Assembly (NCBI GenBank): GCA_900472625.1
Contig: UCIT01000073.1
Coordinates: 1-64,000, forward strand
Reading direction: 5' to 3'
Length of the DNA: 64,000 bases
Origin: Hyphomicrobiales bacterium
Lineage (GTDB): Bacteria > Pseudomonadota > Alphaproteobacteria > Rhizobiales > Rhizobiaceae
Shown here: piece by piece, positions 51,632-58,760 of the stretch
How positions within the stretch are numbered: the stretch's first letter is position 1
Layout: every line of letters begins with the position of its first letter
Program-made: the position numbers and the translations under genes
Notes under the pieces: model-generated
What the model was told of the DNA's origin: nothing
What the model saw: the letters and a program-made list of their open reading frames with translations, nothing else
The model's database searches: none

Positions 51632-52632
51632 AGAAGAGCATCCTTCAACGTATGGCCGAGGAGGCTGTCAATCGCAGCGAACCGGTTGAAGCCATCACCC
51701 CTGAATACCTAGTTCCTGCCAGGCGTAATTCGTCGCCAGTCATCGCAAACATAGGTAAGTCCCTCACCCACCTTGGTGAGGATAGCATCGTGTCACTCGA
51801 CCCGTCGAAGATCGATCGCTCACCCTATCAGGACCGGTTCAACAACGATCAAGACGCCGAAGCGGAACTCGAGGCCTTAAAGACCTCGATCGGATCCGAA
51901 GGGCAGAAGATCCCCGTCCTCGTTCGGCCGCATCCAACCAAACCTGACCATTACCAGCTCGCCTACGGCCACCGCCGTCTGGCCGCGGTAAGGTCTTTGA
52001 TGGCAGACGCCGAGCGGCCCGAGACGGTCAAGATAAAGGCGCATGTCCGCAACCTTACCGATCGCCAGCTCATCGAAGAACAGGCCGTCGAAAACGGTGT
52101 TCGCGAGAACCTGACTTGGATAGAACAGGCAATGTGGGCAGTTCAGTTAAAAGAAGCCGGCCTATCTCATCGCGCCATTTGTCCAGTACTGGCTCTGTCC
52201 GAAGCTGCCGTGTCCCACTTGTTTCGCGTTACATCCGTCATTCCGACTGATATTATCTATGCCATCGGTCGCGCCAAATCGGTCGGCCGTCCTAAATGGA
52301 CCGCTCTTGCCGACCTTCTGAAAGACGATAGCAAAATCACTGCTGTCCGCGAGCTCCTGGAGACAACGGAATTCCAATCGAAAGATGGTGCTGGCCGTAT
52401 CGGCATGGCCATCGACAGGGCCAACGGCACCATCGCTACAGAGCCGAACGCGGCCCCTCAGACGGTCAACTTTGCGCTCGGCGAGCGGCTGTTCGGGCGC
52501 ATGAAAGAATCTTCTTCAGGTACAATAATCACCATCCCAAAAAAGGAAGATGCGTTCGCCCGCTGGTTGGCTGAACGAATGCCTGAGCTCGTGCGAGAGT
52601 ACGATCATCAATCGGGCCGGGTGATCCGGTAA
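51628..52632 (+). CDS. repB: RepB, ParB-type centromere-binding protein
   Basis: The 334-residue protein has the ParB nuclease-like/CTPase fold: VSLDPSKIDRSPYQDRF, GQKIPVLVRPHP and the YGHRRLAAVRSL box, then a helix-turn-helix region (LSHRAICPVLALSEAAVSHL). It binds parS and stimulates RepA. The ATG at 51628 overlaps the repA stop (ATGA); an in-frame ATG at 51613 inside repA is less likely. Confidence 0.92.
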   Translation: MKKSILQRMAEEAVNRSEPVEAITPEYLVPARRNSSPVIANIGKSLTHLGEDSIVSLDPSKIDRSPYQDRFNNDQDAEAELEALKTSIGSEGQKIPVLVRPHPTKPDHYQLAYGHRRLAAVRSLMADAERPETVKIKAHVRNLTDRQLIEEQAVENGVRENLTWIEQAMWAVQLKEAGLSHRAICPVLALSEAAVSHLFRVTSVIPTDIIYAIGRAKSVGRPKWTALADLLKDDSKITAVRELLETTEFQSKDGAGRIGMAIDRANGTIATEPNAAPQTVNFALGERLFGRMKESSSGTIITIPKKEDAFARWLAERMPELVREYDHQSGRVIR

Positions 52633-52671
52633 AGCCGTTTATCTCAGTAAAAAAGGAGCATTAGCGCAAAG

Positions 52672-52725
52672 AAAAAGGCCACCAAAACGTTCCCGTCGTG
52701 GAAGCCTTCCTCAAGTCCTTAAGCA
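52672..52725 (-). ncRNA. Antisense RNA (ctRNA, incompatibility factor) in the repB-repC gap
   Basis: On the minus strand a -35 TTGACT (52760-52755) and a -10-like GATTCT (52737-52732), spaced 17 bp, would start an RNA near 52725. It would run through GGCTTCCACGACGGG and end at a hairpin with GGTGGCC followed by TTTTTC at about 52672. Position, size (about 54 bases) and the CCACGACGGGAACGTTTTGG motif match the small antisense RNA known to limit repC expression in repABC plasmids. Exact ends are estimates. Confidence 0.72.
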
Positions 52726-52817
52726 AGATCGAGAATCGCATTTCCACGAATCACAGTCAAGAGTCTTGGCGCCGTTTTCGGTGAGCGGATTTCTTTTGCC
52801 TTCTGAAAGGTGAAGAA

Positions 52818-54071
52818 ATGGACAGTGAATACGTGACGACGCCCTTTGGGCGGCGATCGATGACGTTCGCCTCGTTGTCGCAGCAACGACAAATCAGCGA
52901 AGCGAAGCCTGAGACCGCACGAAACAAATGGAAGCTCTTCAGGGCCGTCTGTGAAGCGAGAGAGGCGCTTAATGTATCCGATCGGTCTCTGTCGGTCCTC
53001 GATGCTCTATTATCGTTCTACCCCTCCGATGAGCTCACTGCGAAGGACGATATGATTGTCTTTCCCTCAAACGCCCAGCTTTCAATACGGGCAAGGGGTA
53101 TGACCGCTGCTACCTTGAGACGGCATCTGGCCGCTCTTGTCGACGCTGGCCTCATCATTCGCAAAGATAGTGCCAATGGCAAGCGCTTTGCCCGGCGGAG
53201 CAGGGCAGGGGAGATCAATGAAGCTTTCGGCTTCAATTTGGCCCCGCTGTTGTCCCGTGCAAAGGAAATTGAAGGCATCGCCGCCAAAATTGCCGCCGAC
53301 CGGGAGCTTTTCCATGCAACACGGGAACGGATCAGCCTCTGCCGACGCGACATAACCAAACTAATCCAGCTGGCAATAGACGAATGTGTAGAAGGCGAAT
53401 GGAGCCAACTTCACGACCGATTCCGCGCCTTCCTTGCGTCTTTGCCCCGTCAGCCGTCGCTCGGCGAACTCCAACTTCTACTCAGCCGCTTGAACGAACT
53501 TCGTACGACTATCGTCAAGCTGTTGCGCGAACACGATAAAATGCAAAATATGTACGCCAGAGAGTCCCAAAATGAGCGCCACATACAGGATTCACAAACA
53601 CAATCCTTTTATGAATCTGAAGCAGAGCAAAACACGCCCCCAGCCGAAACTTCCAACTCACCCGCCACCACCCGGTCTGCTAAGGAAAAGCACCGAGCCG
53701 TCAAACAGGCTTTGGTAGAACCGATCCAATCTTCAAAACCCGCTGTCGCTCTGGACATTGTGTTACGCGCCTGCAGTGAAATTCACCCTTATGGGCCCGG
53801 TGGATCGATCAGATCGTGGCCAGACCTGCTTGCAGCGACAGCCGTCCTGCGATCAATGCTTCAAATAAGCCCGTCGGCCTTCCATCAAGCATGCCTTGTC
53901 ATGGGACCAGAAAATGCTGGCGCTGCCATAGCTTGTATCTTCGAAAAGGGAGAGCAGATTAATTCTGCAGGTGCGTACCTGCGCGATCTCACCAGACGAG
54001 CGACACAGCATCAATTCACGATCAAACCAATGGTCTCGGCCCTGCTGAGATCTAAGGCAGGCCTATCGTGA
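52818..54071 (+). CDS. repC: RepC, replication initiator
   Basis: The 417-residue protein starts like other RepC proteins (MDSEYVTTPFGRRSMTFASL) with KWKLFRAVCEAREALNVSDR, the winged-helix section MTAATLRRHLAALVDAGLIIRK and a long C-terminal helical region. RepC alone initiates replication and contains the origin in its own gene. It is separated from repB by 185 bases holding the antisense RNA; translation is controlled by that RNA. GAAAGGTGAAG upstream of the ATG gives a fair ribosome site. Confidence 0.93.
   Translation: MDSEYVTTPFGRRSMTFASLSQQRQISEAKPETARNKWKLFRAVCEAREALNVSDRSLSVLDALLSFYPSDELTAKDDMIVFPSNAQLSIRARGMTAATLRRHLAALVDAGLIIRKDSANGKRFARRSRAGEINEAFGFNLAPLLSRAKEIEGIAAKIAADRELFHATRERISLCRRDITKLIQLAIDECVEGEWSQLHDRFRAFLASLPRQPSLGELQLLLSRLNELRTTIVKLLREHDKMQNMYARESQNERHIQDSQTQSFYESEAEQNTPPAETSNSPATTRSAKEKHRAVKQALVEPIQSSKPAVALDIVLRACSEIHPYGPGGSIRSWPDLLAATAVLRSMLQISPSAFHQACLVMGPENAGAAIACIFEKGEQINSAGAYLRDLTRRATQHQFTIKPMVSALLRSKAGLS
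53535..53630. other. AT-rich segment inside repC, candidate origin of replication
   Basis: Within repC the stretch from GATAAAATGCAAAATATG to GCAGAGCAAAAC is visibly richer in A and T than the rest of the gene. The origin of repABC plasmids is known to lie in an AT-rich part of repC near this position, so this is the likely place for DNA opening. There is no direct mark of RepC binding that I can see. Confidence 0.4.
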
Positions 54072-54154
54072 AATGAAGCAACTGCTGTCGCCAGGGATTA
54101 GGAACAATCGGAATCAGCAGCTATGCGCAGCGGTTGCGAACAACTTGGTTCGTC

Positions 54155-54316
54155 ATGCGTCAAGCACGGATAATGGGACACGATCGCACAGACAGGCTCA
54201 AATTCGCGTGCCAGATTTTGCAATGGCATGTGGACCACCTGCGCGATATTCGGTATCTGCGGGACTTGATGCGATGCCAAAACATCGCCGAAGACACCCA
54301 AGGCCTCTCAAAATGA
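54155..54316 (+). CDS. Small protein coupled to the first SyrB-like gene
   Basis: A 53-residue frame (MRQARIMGHDRTDRLKFACQ...) with a helical, charged sequence FACQILQWHVDHLRDIRYLR ends in a stop that overlaps the next gene's start as ATGA (54313-54316). That overlap suggests translational coupling and a real gene. No family is recognised. In-frame starts at 54134 (TTG) and 54173 (ATG) are alternatives. Confidence 0.5.
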   Translation: MRQARIMGHDRTDRLKFACQILQWHVDHLRDIRYLRDLMRCQNIAEDTQGLSK

Positions 54317-54972
54317 AAAAAGTCCAGCGCAGCTTTGCCGTCGAGTACAGATCGGGCCGGCGAAAACTCAACTCCAAACCCAATTCGATTTGGGGAAACG
54401 TGGACCTCAAGTCCGTCGCGCGGGATCTGCAGGACGAGGCATCGCCGTTCTTAGCAGCAACGTCTCAGGTAACCAGCAGCGAGACAGCTTTCGCCGGAGA
54501 ACAACAGGCCGCAGCGTTGTTGACACCGCCAATTGAGCAAGAGACAAATGCATCGGCTTTACGGGAGACCACAATGGCCGACGGAAACGATACGATGACT
54601 GATGTTGAAACGCCGGCCACAGCCGCGCCCGATGTGGTGAAGAAGGAACGCAAACCTCGCGTCAAAAAGGCGGCTGCTGAAACCGTCTCAGCCGCAGTTT
54701 CGGCGCAACCGGCACCCAATGCCACAGCGGTCAAGCCGAAGAGAGGACGCAAGGCAGCAAAGTCCGACGAGGCTGCGACAAGCGCCAAACGTGCGCCTGT
54801 CAAACGCGCTCCGAAAGCCGTGCAGGCGGCGGCGGCACCCTCGGTGGCGGCAGTTGACGAGTTTGCGGATCTCCTGCGGCTGGAAGAGGAAAACCAAAGA
54901 CTGCGCAAGCTGCTGGCCGAGAAGCTCCGTACTGAAAATGCCGATCTGCGAAAGCGGCTCAACCTCGGTTGA
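54313..54972 (+). CDS. SyrB-like regulator
   Basis: The 219-residue protein begins MKKVQRSFAVEYRSGRRKLN and NSIWGNVDLKSVARDLQDEA, the N terminus of a rhizobial family annotated SyrB-like. A long Ala/Lys-rich low-complexity middle (AAKSDEAATSAKRAPVKRAP) with AT-hook-like GRK stretches leads to a conserved C-terminal coiled coil FADLLRLEEENQRLRKLL. SyrB of Sinorhizobium is reported to lower expression of the syrM regulator. A DNA-associated regulatory role is plausible. The open frame starting at 54073 is rejected as the leader is non-conserved. Confidence 0.75.
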   Translation: MKKVQRSFAVEYRSGRRKLNSKPNSIWGNVDLKSVARDLQDEASPFLAATSQVTSSETAFAGEQQAAALLTPPIEQETNASALRETTMADGNDTMTDVETPATAAPDVVKKERKPRVKKAAAETVSAAVSAQPAPNATAVKPKRGRKAAKSDEAATSAKRAPVKRAPKAVQAAAAPSVAAVDEFADLLRLEEENQRLRKLLAEKLRTENADLRKRLNLG

Positions 54973-55102
54973 CAGGTTGCGGCCGGTTAAGCGCTGGCCG
55001 CATTCTTAAGGCTATATCGAGCTGAGCATATTAGCGCGGATGGTCCTGCCGCCATCGCTTTTGCCCGCCTGCATGACGGGGGTAGAATACGAGGTCGAAT
55101 AA

Positions 55103-55660
55103 ATGGCGTCTCCGTGGAAACTTCTTGCTCGGCTGGTGTCACCGCGACGTCAGCAGCGCCAGGAACATGGCTTGACCGATGATGTGAAGCGGGACCTGTT
55201 GGCCATCGCCAACCTGACTAAAACGGCTGGCGATATCAGATTGAACACCGCGGCGCCTCCGGTCGCCGAAAAGCCGGTCGCCGACGAACAATTGGAGGCG
55301 GTGTCAGCGGACACGGATCATTCCGACGAAACCGCAAGCAGTATCCATGGCACGGCCGATAGCGAGAACGCCAGGCCTGCGGAGGCGGCTGATCCGGCTT
55401 TATCCGACGCCGCCCCGATCGCACGCGCCGAACCAAAACCCCTGCAGACTAACGAACGTGATACGCGAACGCGTAGAAAACTGCCCAAGTCAGTGGAGCC
55501 GGTTGAAACCGTTTTGCCTCCCTCTCCAGCTGCTCCCGCCGTTCTAGACAATACGATCAGCCTTGACGAAGAGATCAAGCTGCTCCGGGACCAACTCGCG
55601 CGCAGGCTTCGGCTGCAAAATGCACAACTGAAGAGAATGCTGGAGCGGTTCGAACGCTGA
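55103..55660 (+). CDS. Second, shorter SyrB-like protein
   Basis: The 185-residue protein has a different N terminus (WKLLARLVSPRRQQRQEHGL), a Pro/Ala/Glu-rich middle and a C-terminal coiled coil ISLDEEIKLLRDQLARRLRL and QNAQLKRML that matches the tail of the SyrB-like gene just upstream. It may bind the same partner through the coiled coil. It is 130 bases downstream on the same strand. The N-terminal RSFAVEY segment of the family is absent. Confidence 0.6.
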   Translation: MASPWKLLARLVSPRRQQRQEHGLTDDVKRDLLAIANLTKTAGDIRLNTAAPPVAEKPVADEQLEAVSADTDHSDETASSIHGTADSENARPAEAADPALSDAAPIARAEPKPLQTNERDTRTRRKLPKSVEPVETVLPPSPAAPAVLDNTISLDEEIKLLRDQLARRLRLQNAQLKRMLERFER

Positions 55661-55876
55661 ATGCGTCATTCACCAACTGGGCGAATCCCTGTTCGCTCGA
55701 CAGGGTGTCGGACTGCCACCTTTCCAATAGCGTCCGCCTGTTGGCCTTCATCCTGACCGAGGGTGGCCGCAGCTCCCTCGGCATCGATGGATAAATCGCG
55801 CTGCGACCTGCAATTAGGCTTGAGAAGCCGCGTAAAGATTTCTGGACCGGTGGCGTCTGTTTGGCTTCGACCGCCT

Positions 55877-56125
55877 TCACAGCTCAAACAGTGCTTTGTG
55901 CTCGGCCGCGGCTGCCTTCAGCGTGCCGATCGTTCGGTTTCCTTCGCGAAACAGGTTGAGCATCACCGCTTCCGCAAGCTCGACATCCGGATTGTCCTTA
56001 TGCAAACCGCGCCGCGCCCGCCATTCCTCGAGCACGAGGTCCGCGTTTTCCAGCTCCTCCGGCTCAAGGTGGTTTCTAGAAACTGATGCATGCTCGAATG
56101 ACCTCTTCACAAGTGACGGCCGCAA
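55877..56125 (-). CDS. Hypothetical protein, possibly a fragment
   Basis: An 82-residue minus-strand frame contains ELENADLVLEEWRARRGLHK and PDVELAEAVMLNLFREGNRT, a sequence with the look of a conserved rhizobial hypothetical. The only start is a TTG and the N terminus looks non-conserved, so it may be the tail of a longer, decayed gene. No function can be given. Confidence 0.4.
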   Translation of the reverse strand: MRPSLVKRSFEHASVSRNHLEPEELENADLVLEEWRARRGLHKDNPDVELAEAVMLNLFREGNRTIGTLKAAAAEHKALFEL

Positions 56126-56435
56126 TTTGGGGAGGGATCGGCGCGGATCAAGGGCGAATTCGCATGCGGAGCGGTTGGAGAGTGCAGTGGAAGAGGAGCC
56201 GACGGAGCCGTAAAAAAATCTCGCTCAGTGAATTACATAATCAGCTCAAAACGACAGCCGTCCTTGCGGACATCGCGCGCTCAAGCACCGCTACTCTTCG
56301 CAGACGGCGTCCGACGATATAGGACTGAGGTGCGGTGCGCCCAAGCGTGGAGCGTTAACGCAGCGTCCCTCGGGAATTGGTTGCGCTGCATACCTTTAGG
56401 CTCCACAAATAGTGCACATCATCTGGTGGCTTAAA
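56126..56435. other. Intergenic stretch without a supported gene
   Basis: About 310 bases between the hypothetical fragment and the rctA-like gene. Only short, unsupported frames are present; nothing notable was seen. Confidence 0.4.
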
Positions 56436-56798
56436 TCAACGGATTCCATCTCCGACAACCACGCGCAGGCTCTCGAACACACCTGGAGCGAACTGGAACT
56501 GTCGCGCCGTCCCGCGGCCCATCGAGTTCTTGCCCATCGTCTCAAGCAGGATGCCTCGCTCGACCAGAAGGTCCATCGTTTCAATAACACCGCCGCGGGT
56601 CATGCCGGTAATCTCAATTATATTTGAGAGCGTTAGCTTCTCGTGCGCCTGGTGCATCATGTACAGGATGTTCATCATCCCGATCTGTTTGATACGCGAC
56701 TGCGCCGACTCACCCTCGATCGGCTTTTCCAGAATTTCACGCACGGCGAAGACAGATAAAGCTTGGCTTTGCCATCGGTCGCTCAAATTGCTTGCCAT
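56436..56798 (-). CDS. rctA: RctA-like winged-helix repressor of conjugation
   Basis: The 120-residue protein (SNLSDRWQSQALSVFAVREI...) has a winged-helix core: IGMMNILYMMHQAHEKLTLS, NIIEITGMTRGGVIETMDLL (recognition helix) and VERGILLETMGKNSMGRG. In rhizobial symbiotic plasmids RctA is a small winged-helix protein encoded divergently from the virB operon and represses it, keeping conjugation off. Size, fold and the divergent position 93 bases from trbM/virB all agree. A MarR-like regulator of another pathway is the alternative. Confidence 0.7.
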   Translation of the reverse strand: MASNLSDRWQSQALSVFAVREILEKPIEGESAQSRIKQIGMMNILYMMHQAHEKLTLSNIIEITGMTRGGVIETMDLLVERGILLETMGKNSMGRGTARQFQFAPGVFESLRVVVGDGIR

Positions 56799-56804
56799 CG
56801 TTTT

Positions 56805-56826
56805 AACTATCTATTATTTGCATAGT
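56805..56826. promoter_or_regulatory. AT-rich inverted repeat in the rctA-virB gap
   Basis: ACTAT (56806-56810) and ATAGT (56822-56826), with an inner CTAT/ATAG pair (56811-56814 and 56822-56825), form an imperfect palindrome in the 93-bp divergent gap. It overlaps where promoters for both sides would sit, so it is a good candidate RctA operator. Assignment is by position and symmetry only. Confidence 0.45.
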
Positions 56827-56891
56827 AATGGGATTGAAGCGAGTCGCTTTTGAGTCTCAGCCGACATTGAACGATCCGGAGGGTAGGGGGC

Positions 56892-57431
56892 ATGCGAAGC
56901 CTTTTCTTTCAAACAATCGTAGCAGCATTAGCGTTCGCCTCACTCTACACTATTTCGGCGCGAAGCGCTCGTGCCGACGAATGGGGTTGCCAGGTTATTC
57001 TGTGCTTATCCAATCCGGGCGGCCCGACGCAATATGGCGAGTGCAGGCCACCGATCGAGAAGCTCTGGAGCTGGCTTTCGAGAGGGCGTTCGTTTCCGAC
57101 CTGCACGGGAGTCGGCTTTCAAAGCTCCCGCCCACGCTACGAGCCATACTACTGCAATGTCGGCTACCGTCTGTCTGCTGGCTATGGCCCGCGGGGACGT
57201 GAGGCGACGTGCATCTCGACGTCGCTGCAGGTCGTAAGCAACAGCCTTTGCCAGCGGGAGCGAGACGGCGGTGGTTCAAACGATGGCTCAGCGATATCGC
57301 CACGCTGGCAGAGGGAAAACGGTCGCTATCGGTGCATGGCCTATACCGCGGCCCGTCCCTTGGTGCGCGAGAAGCCCCGTTACGTCGATGTGACCATCGA
57401 CGGGGTCGGTAAGCAGAGGGTCTGGTTCTGA
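56892..57431 (+). CDS. trbM: TrbM-like secreted protein of the conjugation system
   Basis: The 179-residue product has a signal peptide (about residues 1-28, FFQTIVAALAFASLYTISAR) and then DEWGCQVILCLSNPGGPTQY with further cysteines, the cysteine-rich TrbM/KikA domain seen in conjugation operons. It is periplasmic and probably helps build or stabilise the transfer machine. A GGGTAGGGGG ribosome site precedes the ATG. It is first in the virB operon, 2 bases before virB1. Confidence 0.75.
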   Translation: MRSLFFQTIVAALAFASLYTISARSARADEWGCQVILCLSNPGGPTQYGECRPPIEKLWSWLSRGRSFPTCTGVGFQSSRPRYEPYYCNVGYRLSAGYGPRGREATCISTSLQVVSNSLCQRERDGGGSNDGSAISPRWQRENGRYRCMAYTAARPLVREKPRYVDVTIDGVGKQRVWF

Positions 57432-57433
57432 AC

Positions 57434-58120
57434 ATGCCCGTCGCTTTCGTGGATCTTGCGCAGACCTGTGCACCCGTCGTTGCATCGCAGACCCTTGCGG
57501 GCGTCGTCAGCCTCGAGAGCCGGTTCGCGCCGTTCAACATCCGGATCAACAGTGGCGCTCCGCTCAAGCGTCAGCCTGACACCAAGGCCGAGGCTATCGA
57601 AGTCGCCACATCGTTGGCGGCGAAGCGCACGGATATCCAGCTGGGTCTCGGCGGGATCGGACTGGATGAACTGCAGAGACTGAACCTCTCGATATCCGAC
57701 GCCTTCGATCCGTGCCTCAATCTCAAGGCCACAGCGACCTTGCTCGATGGGTACTACCGCCTAGCGGCCAAGGCGGGCGCGCACCCAGCCCGGGCCGAGC
57801 AGATCATGCTGCAATCCTATTACGGACGTGACGATCCATCTGTCGGAGCCATGGTCAGCTACGACGATCAGGTGCATCGCGAAATCAAGCGGCTCGGTCC
57901 GACGATGGCCAAGTTGACGATCAGCGACACGGGGGAGAGGAAGGAGACCGACGTTCCCACTGAGGTTCCCCAGGCAGATGTCGTCGCCGAAGTGGTGGCG
58001 GAAAACTCCGCAGGGAAAACAGCCCCGATCTCCGACACGCCGACATGGGATGTCTTCAAGACCCGACGCCGTTCGTCCGTCCTGGTGTTTCAGGGCAATC
58101 AAATGGAGCAGAGTGAATGA
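57434..58120 (+). CDS. virB1: VirB1, lytic transglycosylase
   Basis: The 228-residue protein carries the SLT-type core: catalytic Glu in VVSLESRFAPFNIRIN, then RTDIQLGLGGIGLDELQRLN and FDPCLNLKATATLLDGYYRL. It opens the peptidoglycan for assembly of the type IV secretion channel. There is no obvious signal peptide from the chosen ATG. Its stop overlaps the virB2 start (ATGA). Confidence 0.87.
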   Translation: MPVAFVDLAQTCAPVVASQTLAGVVSLESRFAPFNIRINSGAPLKRQPDTKAEAIEVATSLAAKRTDIQLGLGGIGLDELQRLNLSISDAFDPCLNLKATATLLDGYYRLAAKAGAHPARAEQIMLQSYYGRDDPSVGAMVSYDDQVHREIKRLGPTMAKLTISDTGERKETDVPTEVPQADVVAEVVAENSAGKTAPISDTPTWDVFKTRRRSSVLVFQGNQMEQSE

Positions 58121-58416
58121 CAATACCTTCTCGAATCCGACCCGTTTTCGCTTCGTCCATGATGGCCGCTGCCATCGTGGTTATGATGGTCGAACCCGCT
58201 TTCGCGCAGGCCGCCGGCATTGAATCCGTGCTGCAGAACATAGTGACAATGCTGACGGGCAACATCGCCAAGCTTCTGGCTGTCATCGCGGTCATCGTCA
58301 TCTGCATCGCGTGGATGTTTGGCTATATGGACCTGAGGCGCGCAGGCTTCTGGATTATCGGCATCGGCGGAATCTTCGGGGCCACCGAACTCGTAAACAC
58401 CATCGTCGGTGGCTGA
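58117..58416 (+). CDS. virB2: VirB2, major pilin
   Basis: The 99-residue protein has a long signal-like N terminus (MMAAAIVVMMVEPAFAQAAG, cleavage probably after AFA) and two hydrophobic helices (IAKLLAVIAVIVICIAWMFG and AGFWIIGIGGIFGATELV) separated by a short polar turn, the build of VirB2/TrbC pilins. It forms the conjugative pilus. virB3 follows after 2 bases. Confidence 0.88.
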   Translation: MTIPSRIRPVFASSMMAAAIVVMMVEPAFAQAAGIESVLQNIVTMLTGNIAKLLAVIAVIVICIAWMFGYMDLRRAGFWIIGIGGIFGATELVNTIVGG

Positions 58417-58418
58417 AG

Positions 58419-58760
58419 ATGTCGGGCAACGGAGCGGTTCTCGAAGAAGACACGCTGTTCATCGCGTGCACGCGGCCGGCGATGATCGCCGGCGTGACGA
58501 TGGAGGCGATGGGCTTCAACATCATGCTCACGACGATCCTCTATATCGTCGCAGGGTCTATCGCCTACTTGGCTGTCGGCGTCGTCTTCCACCTCATCTT
58601 CCGCGCCCTGGTGAAGCACGATCACAACATGTTCCGCATCCTGCTCGCCTGGGTCGAGACGCGCGGCCGATCGCGTAACAGCGCCTATTGGGGCGGAGCA
58701 ACACTCTCGCCTCTCAGACTGGCCCGCCGCTTTGACGAAAGGGATATTGGATATGCCTAG
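58419..58760 (+). CDS. virB3: VirB3, inner-membrane channel component
   Basis: The 113-residue protein has a VirB3 layout: LFIACTRPAMIAGVTMEAMG followed by a hydrophobic pair (FNIMLTTILYIVAGSIAYLA, VGVVFHLIFRALV) and DHNMFRILLAWVETRGRSRN. It works with VirB4 at the inner membrane. The ATG at 58419 is inside a longer frame that overlaps virB2. Its 3' end overlaps the virB4 start by about 28 bases. Confidence 0.88.
   Translation: MSGNGAVLEEDTLFIACTRPAMIAGVTMEAMGFNIMLTTILYIVAGSIAYLAVGVVFHLIFRALVKHDHNMFRILLAWVETRGRSRNSAYWGGATLSPLRLARRFDERDIGYA

Noticed and set aside
52099..52110. GTTCGCGAGAAC in repB as a second parS
   Set aside because: Too short and the spacing does not fit the 16-bp repABC parS form; probably coding sequence by chance.
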